Of a DNA stretch of 33,334 nucleotides, positions 1-6,347 are shown piece after piece (the stretch's first letter is position 1; the number at the start of each line of letters is the position of its first letter). The stretch is from positions 1-33,334 of the forward strand of contig NZ_CAMCVG010000016.1 of the NCBI RefSeq assembly GCF_945881795.1, in the 5' to 3' direction. The DNA comes from Rhodoferax sp. OV413. Its GTDB lineage: Bacteria > Pseudomonadota > Gammaproteobacteria > Burkholderiales > Burkholderiaceae_C. The notes under the pieces were generated by a model. The model was not told the DNA's origin and ran no database searches. It saw only the letters and a program-made list of their open reading frames with translations. A program made the translations under genes and the position numbers.

Positions 1-147
1 AGCCTGGCCAGCGGCGTGCCCATGGCCAAGGTGCTGTTCGCCGCGCCGGTGGTGGGCATGATGCTGCTGCCGGTTATGGTGTTCCACCAGATCCAGCTGA
101 TGGTGTGCGCGGTCATGGCGCAGCGCTACGGGCGGCGGCCGGAATAG
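1..147 (+). CDS. C-terminal end of a bile acid:sodium symporter-like protein (partial)
   Basis: The first 49 codons read open in frame 1 and stop at the TAG at 145-147; the start lies outside the window. The visible tail is hydrophobic and ends with the segment FHQIQLMVCAVMAQRYGRR. From memory this matches the end of SBF-like transporters of the CPA family (the bacterial relatives of bile acid/sodium symporters, Pfam SBF_like), where a phenylalanine-histidine-glutamine stretch closes the last membrane helix and a basic tail follows. Substrate cannot be told from this fragment. The stop is 18 bases before the next start, so it may be cotranscribed with the EamA gene downstream. Confidence 0.6.
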   Translation, partial: SLASGVPMAKVLFAAPVVGMMLLPVMVFHQIQLMVCAVMAQRYGRRPE

Positions 148-165
148 CCCCGTCGGAGTCGGACT

Positions 166-1125
166 TTGAGTTCAGTGCCAAATCAGCCCTTGGCGCCCGT
201 GCACTCTGCGCAAGCAGCTCCTCAATTCATAGCAACCGGCCTCTTATTGGGTGCCGCCGGTGCGGTGGCGTTCAGCGGGAAGGCGATTATTGTGAAGCTG
301 GCCTACCGCTACCCCGGGGTGGATGCGGTGGGGCTGATCATGTTGCGCATGCTGATGGCGCTGCCGTTTTTTCTGGCGATTGTGTGGTGGACGGGCCATC
401 GCGCGCGGCGCCTGGGCCGGCCGGTGGTGCCGCTCACCGGCAAAGACCGGCTGGGTATCGTCTGGCTGGGGATTACCGGCTACTACCTGGCCAGTTTTCT
501 GGACTTTGCGGGCTTGGCCTATATCTCGGCGTCCCTTGAGCGGCTGATTCTGTACCTGAACCCGACACTGGTGGTGATCCTGGGCTGGGCCCTGTACGGC
601 CGGCGCATCACCCTCGCTCAGGCGGCGGGTATGGCGATCAGCTACGGCGGCGTGCTGCTGGTGTTCGGCCACGAGGTGAAACTTGCCGGCGCTGACGCGG
701 CGCTGGGTGCCCTGCTGGTGTTGGGCAGCGCCATCAGCTACGCCATTTACCTGAGTTACAGCGGCGAGATGGTGCAGCGCCTGGGCTCGCTGCGGCTGGT
801 GGGGCTGGCGACCAGCGTGGCCTGCGTGCTGTGTATCGCGCAATATGTGCTGCTGCGGCCGCTGGATGCGGCGTTTGTGGTGGCGCCGCAGGTGCTGTGG
901 CTCTCGCTGCTTAACGCTACCGCCTGCACGGTGGTGCCGGTGCTGTTGGTGATGATGGCGATTGAACGCATCGGGTCGGGGCTGGCAGCACAGGTGGGCA
1001 TGGTCGGGCCGATGTCGACCATCCTCATGGGCGGGCTGCTGCTGGGGGAGCCCATCAACGCGTGGGTGCTCGCCGGCACCCTGCTGGTGTTGTTGGGCGT
1101 GTATGTGGTGAGTAGCCGTCGTTAA
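166..1125 (+). CDS. EamA/DMT-family membrane transporter
   Basis: A 319-residue, very hydrophobic protein with about ten predicted membrane helices in two EamA repeats, the usual architecture of drug/metabolite exporters in the inner membrane. The first repeat starts near residue 24 (GAAGAVAFSGKAIIVKLAY) and the second near residue 180. The substrate cannot be predicted. I chose the TTG at 166 because GGAG at 155-158 sits seven bases upstream; a GTG at 175 is the alternative. The N-terminal 23 residues are not needed for the fold and contain a copy of the 27-bp dispersed element (207-233). The stop is 18 bases before the dehydrogenase gene, which suggests cotranscription with it. Confidence 0.85.
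   Translation: MSSVPNQPLAPVHSAQAAPQFIATGLLLGAAGAVAFSGKAIIVKLAYRYPGVDAVGLIMLRMLMALPFFLAIVWWTGHRARRLGRPVVPLTGKDRLGIVWLGITGYYLASFLDFAGLAYISASLERLILYLNPTLVVILGWALYGRRITLAQAAGMAISYGGVLLVFGHEVKLAGADAALGALLVLGSAISYAIYLSYSGEMVQRLGSLRLVGLATSVACVLCIAQYVLLRPLDAAFVVAPQVLWLSLLNATACTVVPVLLVMMAIERIGSGLAAQVGMVGPMSTILMGGLLLGEPINAWVLAGTLLVLLGVYVVSSRR
207..233 (-). repeat. 27-bp dispersed element, copy 1 (in EamA gene)
   Basis: In element orientation it begins GCTATGAATT and ends GCTTGCGCA. It is in reverse orientation to the gene, in its N-terminal extension. Confidence 0.7.
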
Positions 1126-1143
1126 CTCGTAAAGGAACAAATC

Positions 1144-1935
1144 ATGGATCTGGGAATCAAAGGCAAATGGGCGCTGGTGTGCGGCGCGAGCAAGGGGCTG
1201 GGCCTGGGGTGCGCGCAGGCGCTGGCAGCCGAGGGGGTGAATGTATTGATGGTGGCGCGAGGTGCCGACGCGCTGGCTGCTGCTGCTACCCAATTAAGAG
1301 CAGCCCACGCAGACGCGGGCGCTGAGGTGCTCATTTGTGCCCAAGACATCACGACCGGGGCAGGCCGCGCGGCGGTGTTTGCCCTGCGGCAGGACTTTGA
1401 CATCGTGGTCACCAACGCCGGCGGCCCGCCCACCGGCGACTTCCGCGACTGGGACCGGGAGGCCTGGATTCGCGCGGTGGATGCCAACATGCTCACCCCG
1501 ATTGAGCTGATCAAGGCCACGGTGGACGGCATGGCCGCGCGTGGCTTCGGGCGGATTGTGAACATCACCTCCAGCGCGGTGAAGGCGCCGATCGACATTC
1601 TGGGCCTCTCCAACGGCGCGCGCAGCGGTTTGACCGGTTTCGTGGCTGGCGCCTCCCGCGGCAGCCTGGCCGCGCGCGGAGTGACCATCAACAACCTGCT
1701 GCCCGGCAAGTTTGATACCGACCGTCTGGCCACCACTCTGGGTGGCACCGCCGCCAAGACCGGCAAGTCGCTGGAGGAGGTGCGCGCCCAGGTGCAGGCG
1801 CAGATTCCGTCGCGGCGGTTTGGTACTGCGGCCGAGTTCGGCCAGGTCTGTGCGTTTTTGTGCAGCCAGCAGGCCGGCTACATGACCGGCCAGAACGTGC
1901 TGTTGGACGGCGGGGCGTATCCGGGCACGTTCTGA
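1144..1935 (+). CDS. atypical short-chain dehydrogenase/reductase (SDR)
   Basis: A 263-residue Rossmann-fold protein of the SDR family, similar to 3-oxoacyl-ACP reductases. The cofactor loop GASKGLG is at residues 14-20 and the NAG motif of strand beta-4 is present (TNAGGPP). The serine of the active site is in NITSSAV, but the usual YxxxK is replaced by a segment reading LSNGARSG, so the catalytic tyrosine and lysine appear to be Ser and Arg. This fits my memory of a BKR-like SDR subgroup (CDD cd05344) described as lacking the full tetrad. The C-terminus (LLDGGAYPGTF) is typical of the group. A good ribosome site (AAAGGA) precedes the ATG. Oxidoreductase activity is uncertain and the substrate unknown. 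A weak copy of the 27-bp element lies at 1285-1311. Confidence 0.85.
   Translation: MDLGIKGKWALVCGASKGLGLGCAQALAAEGVNVLMVARGADALAAAATQLRAAHADAGAEVLICAQDITTGAGRAAVFALRQDFDIVVTNAGGPPTGDFRDWDREAWIRAVDANMLTPIELIKATVDGMAARGFGRIVNITSSAVKAPIDILGLSNGARSGLTGFVAGASRGSLAARGVTINNLLPGKFDTDRLATTLGGTAAKTGKSLEEVRAQVQAQIPSRRFGTAAEFGQVCAFLCSQQAGYMTGQNVLLDGGAYPGTF
1285..1311 (+). repeat. 27-bp dispersed element, copy 2 (weak, in SDR gene)
   Basis: Begins GCTACCCAATTA and ends GCCCACGCA, the least conserved copy. It is in the same orientation and frame as the ileS and lolA copies. Confidence 0.4.
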
Positions 1936-1945
1936 TTCGCGCGGC

Positions 1946-2848
1946 TCACTTGCGCGAAGACATCACAATGCCTGAGACGATCAGCACAAAGGCCAGCGCG
2001 TGATACAGGCGGGGCGCCTCACCCAGAAACACCGATGACAGCACCGCGGTAAACAGCGGCGTGAGGTTGATAAAAAACCCTGCGACTGCCGGCCCCGCCC
2101 GGGCCACGCCGGCGCCCCAGGTGCCGTATGCAATCACCGCGGGACACAGCGCAATAAACGCCAAGGCAGCCAGCAGACCGCCGCTCCAGTCGATGTGGGC
2201 TGGAGTTAGCAGCCACTCGCCGCCGGTAAACAGCGCCGACCAGCCCAGCCCGAACACCACCTGCCCAAGCAAAAACGTGGCCCAGTTGGCGCGGATGCCG
2301 GCAGACTCCGGTGTCGGGTGCGCCAGCAGCCAGCTATAAGCCGCCCAGCCCACCGAGGCCACCAGCACATACAGGTCGCCCGGCACCAGTTGCAGGTGCG
2401 AGATAACTTCCCAGTCGCCCCGCCCCAGCACCATGAGCACACCGCCAATCGAGAGCACCGACCCCAGCATCTGCCGCGAAGACACGGGGACGCCGTACAG
2501 AATCCGGCCGAGGAGCAGCATCCAGACCGGTGTGCTCGCACCGACCAGTGTCACGTTGATGGCCGTCGAGGTGTGCAGCGCCAGGTAGAGCATGGCGTTG
2601 TAGCCGCCAATGCTGAAGAAGCTCAGCAGGGCAAACCGGCGCCATTGACGCCACAAGCCGCTCGCAGGTCGCAGCACCTGGCTTGCCAGCGGCAGCAGAA
2701 TCAAAAACGCAATCGACCAGCGCAGCAGATTCAGCGTCATGGGCGAGATGTGCGGCGCCACCATGCGCCCCACTACCGCGTTGCCGGCCCACATCAAGGG
2801 GGGAATCACCAGCAGCAGGGCGGCGGTCGGGGTCAGGCCTTGGGTCAT
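1946..2848 (-). CDS. second EamA/DMT-family membrane transporter
   Basis: A 300-residue membrane protein with about ten helices in two EamA repeats, starting MTQGLTPTAALLL and ending MSSRK. The frame stays open upstream to 2932, but the 28 extra residues are polar, unlike the family, so the ATG at 2848 was chosen; no clear ribosome site precedes it. It converges on the SDR gene with only ten bases between the two stops and no terminator between them. It shares fold but little obvious sequence with the EamA gene at 166, so a recent duplication is not indicated. Export substrate unknown. Confidence 0.85.
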   Translation of the reverse strand: MTQGLTPTAALLLVIPPLMWAGNAVVGRMVAPHISPMTLNLLRWSIAFLILLPLASQVLRPASGLWRQWRRFALLSFFSIGGYNAMLYLALHTSTAINVTLVGASTPVWMLLLGRILYGVPVSSRQMLGSVLSIGGVLMVLGRGDWEVISHLQLVPGDLYVLVASVGWAAYSWLLAHPTPESAGIRANWATFLLGQVVFGLGWSALFTGGEWLLTPAHIDWSGGLLAALAFIALCPAVIAYGTWGAGVARAGPAVAGFFINLTPLFTAVLSSVFLGEAPRLYHALAFVLIVSGIVMSSRK

Positions 2849-2987
2849 GCTGCGACTGTAGCAAGGTGGCAGAGTCCGCCGCGGGACTGCGGCCGCGTTA
2901 CTTTTCTGGCAGGATAAAGTCAAATTTTTCAATTTGCCTTTTCGTCTTTTTCTGATTAGCTTTCACCCCCCCGATTGGAGACCCCCC

Positions 2988-3983
2988 ATGACTTCCGTAA
3001 CATCCCGCGCCATCCATATCGCCCAGCATGGTGGCCCCGAGCAAATGCAACTGGTTCAGGTGAGCGTCCGTGAGCCCGCAGCGGGCGAAGTGCGCATCCG
3101 CCACCACGCGGTGGGCCTGAACTACATCGATGTGTACCAACGCAGCGGCCTCTACCCGATGAGCCTGCCGGTGCAACTCGGCATGGAAGCCTCGGGAGTG
3201 ATTGAAGCGGTGGGCGAAGGCGTGACGCACCTGCAGGTCGGCGACCGCGCGGCCTACGCCAGCCAGCCCCCGGGCAGCTACTGCGAAGTGCGCGTCATGC
3301 CCGCCAAATGCGTATGCAAGTTGCCGGACGGCATCAGCTTCGAGACGGGTGCGGCAATGATGCTCAAGGGCCTGACCGCCCAGTACCTGCTCAAACGCAC
3401 CCTGCCCCAGGGCGGCCTGCAGGCCGGGGACTTTGTGCTCTTCCATGCGGCGGCGGGCGGCGTGGGCCTGATTGCCTGCCAGTGGGCCAAGGCGCTGGGT
3501 TTGCGCCTGATCGGCACTGCGGGTTCAGCCGAAAAATGCGCGCTGGCGCTTGCCAATGGTGCGGAGTTTGCTATCAATTACGCAGCAGAAGATTTTTCTG
3601 TCAAGGTCAAAGAGATCACCGGCGGTAAGGGCGTGAAGGTGGTTTATGACTCGGTGGGCAAGGACACCTGGGACAAGTCGCTCGACTGCCTGGCCCCCTT
3701 CGGCCTGATGGCCAGTTTTGGCAACTCGTCGGGCCCGGTGGCGCCGTTCTCCCCCGGCATCCTCGGCCCCAAGGGCTCGGTCTACGTGACCCGCCAGACC
3801 CTGTTCAGCCACATCGTTACCCGCGAAAGCACCCAGGCCATGGCCGACGATTTGTTCGACGCCGTGCTCAGCGGCAAGGTCAAGATCCACATCGCCCAGC
3901 GCTACACCCTTGAAAACGTGCAGCAGGCCCACCGTGACCTCGAAGCCCGCAAGACCACGGGTTGCACGATTCTCACCTTGTAA
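2988..3983 (+). CDS. qor: NADPH:quinone oxidoreductase (zeta-crystallin-like)
   Basis: A 331-residue, zinc-free medium-chain dehydrogenase that closely follows E. coli QorA: an N-terminal GroES-like domain (GLNYIDVYQRSGLYP), then a Rossmann domain with AAAGGVGLIACQWAKALG, then ITGGKGVKVVYDSVGKDTW and the C-terminal GNSSGPV and GSVYVTR blocks. Family members reduce quinones with NADPH, in the cytosol. The ATG at 2988 has GGAG seven bases upstream; an upstream in-frame start at 2934 would only add unrelated residues. Upstream (2849-2987) is an AT-rich stretch likely to hold the promoter, with no certain boxes. A hairpin terminator follows at 4005. A copy of the 27-bp dispersed element reads through as residues near FAINYAAED. 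Confidence 0.93.
   Translation: MTSVTSRAIHIAQHGGPEQMQLVQVSVREPAAGEVRIRHHAVGLNYIDVYQRSGLYPMSLPVQLGMEASGVIEAVGEGVTHLQVGDRAAYASQPPGSYCEVRVMPAKCVCKLPDGISFETGAAMMLKGLTAQYLLKRTLPQGGLQAGDFVLFHAAAGGVGLIACQWAKALGLRLIGTAGSAEKCALALANGAEFAINYAAEDFSVKVKEITGGKGVKVVYDSVGKDTWDKSLDCLAPFGLMASFGNSSGPVAPFSPGILGPKGSVYVTRQTLFSHIVTRESTQAMADDLFDAVLSGKVKIHIAQRYTLENVQQAHRDLEARKTTGCTILTL
3560..3586 (-). repeat. 27-bp dispersed element, copy 3 (in qor)
   Basis: In element orientation it begins GCTGCGTAATTGATAGC and ends TCCGCA. Its last 19 bases differ from the ribF-side copy at three or fewer positions. Confidence 0.6.
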
Positions 3984-4004
3984 TTCGTCGCCTATTTGTC
4001 GAGG

Positions 4005-4025
4005 AGCGGGAGGGCCTCCCGCTTT
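4005..4025 (+). terminator. probable terminator of qor
   Basis: A perfect inverted repeat, AGCGGGA (4005-4011) and TCCCGCT (4017-4023) around a five-base loop, followed by a short TTTC run. It lies 21 bases after the qor stop and just before the stop of the convergent toxin gene. The T-tract is short, so efficiency is uncertain. Confidence 0.5.
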
Positions 4026-4032
4026 CTGTCCA

Positions 4033-4422
4033 TCAGCGGGTAGGTTCCCAAATGGATTGGAAGTCAAACGAAAGTTGCCGTTGGTGACGGATGGCGAGTA
4101 AGTAGACTTCGTGAGGCAGGCGTAGGTACAAAAGCAGATAGCTTGACATGACGTACTCGCGGATTTCACCGTCTGCAGCCAAGGCATGAAGTTTGCGCTT
4201 GAGTGCGTCGAGCGCGTTGCTCGATTCCACGGAACCCGTCCGGCGTTCAAAAAACAAACGGCCCATACCGGGAAAACGCTCAAGGTTCGGGATGACGGTT
4301 TCGAGCAATTCGTCCAGCAAGAGATCGAATGCTCCCGGTGCCTCGGCGGCGACTAGAAAGGCGTCTATTTCTTCCAGGTTCCGCTCAAAATTCGCGGTGA
4401 GTTGAACGACGGGGGTACTCAA
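4033..4422 (-). CDS. RelE/ParE-superfamily toxin of a type II toxin-antitoxin pair
   Basis: A 129-residue basic protein with the alpha-beta layout of ParE/RelE toxins: N-terminal helices, then beta strands ending in YLLLYLRLPHEVYLLAIRHQ, where family members carry an H-x-R motif. RelE relatives cut mRNA on the ribosome and ParE relatives poison gyrase; which applies here cannot be told. It starts with TTG at 4420-4422, which overlaps the antitoxin stop (TTGA), so the two are translationally coupled, antitoxin first. It is slightly longer than usual (about 90-110 residues), mainly in the N-terminal half. The pair sits between two unrelated chromosomal genes, consistent with an acquired module. 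Confidence 0.75.
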   Translation of the reverse strand: MSTPVVQLTANFERNLEEIDAFLVAAEAPGAFDLLLDELLETVIPNLERFPGMGRLFFERRTGSVESSNALDALKRKLHALAADGEIREYVMSSYLLLYLRLPHEVYLLAIRHQRQLSFDFQSIWEPTR

Positions 4423-4721
4423 AGGCCGGCTCGCGCGACGCGGCGGATTTTCAGAGCGGCGAGCGTTGCGCTAGCTTCTTTGACCTTACCGCAGGCTATA
4501 TCGTCGAGGCCCTTGGCTGCCTCATCAATGAGGAGCAAGTGAATGCGCTCACGCTCTAGCTGGTGGTAGTAGTCCAATCGGCGGGAGTCGATGATTGCCA
4601 CATAGCTCTCCCCGTTTTTGGTTACGATTTTTTCGGCGCCACCCTTCACCTGGTCAGCCAGCTCGGACAAATTGGCCCGCGCTTGAGAAAGCGAGACGAT
4701 ATCGTTGGCAGAAAAAGTCAT
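4419..4721 (-). CDS. Phd/YefM-family antitoxin
   Basis: A 100-residue protein whose N-terminal half has the Phd/YefM DNA-binding fold: SLSQARANLSELADQV, then KIVTKNGESYVAIIDSRRLD. The C-terminal part, which in this family is disordered and wraps the toxin, is richer in charged residues. It neutralises the toxin encoded directly downstream and should repress the pair. The ATG at 4719-4721 is preceded by GGAGG (4726-4730) and was preferred over a TTG three bases upstream that nearly touches that site. An inverted-repeat operator lies 25 bases upstream of the start. Its stop overlaps the toxin start. Confidence 0.85.
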   Translation of the reverse strand: MTFSANDIVSLSQARANLSELADQVKGGAEKIVTKNGESYVAIIDSRRLDYYHQLERERIHLLLIDEAAKGLDDIACGKVKEASATLAALKIRRVARAGL

Positions 4722-4745
4722 CAAACCTCCGGCAGGGCTAAGAAA

Positions 4746-4763
4746 TGTACAGAATACTGCACA
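4746..4763. promoter_or_regulatory. probable autoregulatory operator of the toxin-antitoxin pair
   Basis: TGTACAG (4746-4752) and CTGCACA (4757-4763) form an inverted repeat with one mismatch in seven, spaced by AATA. It contains a TGTACA hexamer and a near copy, TGCACA, whose centres are 12 bases apart. As I recall, E. coli YefM-YoeB binds two palindromes with TGTACA cores at that same centre-to-centre distance. The position just upstream of the antitoxin gene fits repression by the antitoxin-toxin complex. Confidence 0.6.
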
Positions 4764-4799
4764 TCATAAGCACCTAAATCGAGTTGCCGGCGCCGCTGC

Positions 4800-5753
4800 C
4801 TAAAACAAGAAGCCCGCAGACAGCACCTGCTCGTTCATCCACAGGGTCTGGGAGGCGGTGCCTTTGTACACCGGCACGCCGCGCAGCACGCCGTAGGCGA
4901 CTTTGTTGGTGAGCTCGAGGTACATCGACTTGTAGACGCGGTAGCGAAGGCCGACCTCGACGCCGGCGGTCCAGCCGTTGATTTGCCACCAGTCGTTGCT
5001 CTTGAAGCAGCAGACGTTCTCATTTTTGGGGCCGACTTCGTTGGCGTTACCAAAGATGATGTTGTCGGCATGCGGGATCAAGAGGCCCGCGCCCACCCGG
5101 CTGATGAGTTGCAGATCGCCGGGCTTGTTCTCGGGGCCGCGCAGTCGGTGCAGCCAGACGGCGTTCACCATCACATGGTTCAGGCCGTTGTGCAGGGTGT
5201 AGTTGAAGTTCTGGCTGTTCACCACCAGGGGCGAGGTGGCGGGCTGGTTACCCACGGTGCCGTCCACGGTGACAGTTTGGCCCATGTCGACGTTGTATTT
5301 GCTGTGGTCCAGCGAGAACTCGACCGCAAAGGTCTTCTCGGGGTTCAGGAACTTGCCGATGCGAATGTTGTTTTGTGGATCGGTGAAGTCCAGCTTGATG
5401 AGCGAGTTGATGGTGTCGGAAATGCTGGACGGCGCATCGCTGCCGCGCGCCTGACGCACGGTGAAGTCGTTGCCCAGACTGGGCTGCGAGACGTGAATGT
5501 CGCTGGGCGCATATTGCTGGCGGCTGTAGCCCCAGGAGAAGTACCAGTTTTCATCGTTGTTGACCGCGCGGTCAAACTGCGTGGACACCGCGTTGGGCGC
5601 AGGCGACTGGGGCATTGATGCCGATGCAGGTGCCGAACCACCGGCTGCGCCCGTGTTTTGCGCCAGCATCACGCTTTGGGCCAGCGCTGGGGACGCGGCA
5701 AAAGAAGCGCAGGCAGCGGCGGTGAGCAGGAATTGGTTCAGGTGGCTTCGCAT
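4800..5753 (-). CDS. outer-membrane beta-barrel protein of unknown family
   Basis: A 317-residue exported protein. A signal peptide is clear (MRSHLNQFLLTAAACASFAA, cleavage likely after SPALA or ALAQ near residue 26), followed by a Gly/Ala/Ser/Pro-rich linker to about residue 55. The rest has alternating polar/aromatic strands typical of an outer-membrane barrel and ends in phenylalanine (LSAGFLF), the usual terminal signature. A cysteine pair (NVCCFKSNDWWQ) is unusual for a barrel. I do not recognise a named family; lipid A deacylase-like, Omp25-like or porin-like barrels are possible. The frame is open up to 5822, but the signal peptide decides for the ATG at 5753. It is the last gene after lspA on the minus strand, 87 bases away. 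Confidence 0.65.
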   Translation of the reverse strand: MRSHLNQFLLTAAACASFAASPALAQSVMLAQNTGAAGGSAPASASMPQSPAPNAVSTQFDRAVNNDENWYFSWGYSRQQYAPSDIHVSQPSLGNDFTVRQARGSDAPSSISDTINSLIKLDFTDPQNNIRIGKFLNPEKTFAVEFSLDHSKYNVDMGQTVTVDGTVGNQPATSPLVVNSQNFNYTLHNGLNHVMVNAVWLHRLRGPENKPGDLQLISRVGAGLLIPHADNIIFGNANEVGPKNENVCCFKSNDWWQINGWTAGVEVGLRYRVYKSMYLELTNKVAYGVLRGVPVYKGTASQTLWMNEQVLSAGFLF

Positions 5754-5840
5754 GGTGAGGTTCCGTGGGTAGGGACGATCGATAAGGCCGCGGGTGGTTT
5801 GTAACATGCCAATTTTTGCCATGAGGGATTTTGTGCCGGC

Positions 5841-6347
5841 TCAGGACTTGCGCACGCGGCGCAATTCGTCGAGCACCAGGCACAGCGCGCCGACCGAGAT
5901 GGCGCTGTCGGCTACGTTGAATGCCGGAAAGTGCATACCGCTCCAGTGGAAGTCCAGGAAGTCCACCACATAGCCGTACATCATCCGGTCCACCACATTG
6001 CCGATGGCGCCGCCCAGAATGCAGGCCAGCGCAAAGCTGAATAGCTTTTGCCCCGCATGGGCGCGCAGCAACCAGAAGATCACGAACGCAGCGACCAATC
6101 CCACGACAGTGAAGAACCAACGCTGCCAGCCGCCCGCGTTTGCCAGAAACGAGAAGGCAGCGCCGGTGTTGTGCACCCGCACCACATTGAAGAAGCTGGT
6201 CACATAGGTGCTGTCTCCGAGCTGGTAGTTGCCCACGATCAACACCTTGGTGAACTGATCGACCAGCAGCAGGATGAGCGCCAGCCCCAGCCACTGCTGC
6301 AGGCCGGGAGGCTTGGGTGCGCTAAAGCGGTTGCGACTGCGGGCCAT
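5841..6347 (-). CDS. lspA: prolipoprotein signal peptidase II
   Basis: A 168-residue inner-membrane aspartic protease that removes the signal peptide from lipid-modified prolipoproteins. Four membrane helices are visible. The two catalytic aspartates are in the conserved blocks [15 protein letters not shown] and FNVADSAIS, and the conserved [13 protein letters not shown] is present. The ATG at 6347 overlaps the TAA stop of ileS by one base (TAATG), so translation is coupled, and the order ribF-ileS-lspA is the standard one in proteobacteria. Length is normal. Confidence 0.97.
   Translation of the reverse strand: MARSRNRFSAPKPPGLQQWLGLALILLLVDQFTKVLIVGNYQLGDSTYVTSFFNVVRVHNTGAAFSFLANAGGWQRWFFTVVGLVAAFVIFWLLRAHAGQKLFSFALACILGGAIGNVVDRMMYGYVVDFLDFHWSGMHFPAFNVADSAISVGALCLVLDELRRVRKS

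Noticed and set aside
244-1293. A 349-codon open frame on the minus strand opposite the EamA gene
   Set aside because: Shadow frame dominated by His and Gln; it spans two real genes on the other strand.
2312-2340. A ninth copy of the dispersed element in the second EamA gene
   Set aside because: ATAGCTGG and TGGCGCA are present on the minus strand but need a four-base insertion to align, and the residues are normal for the family.
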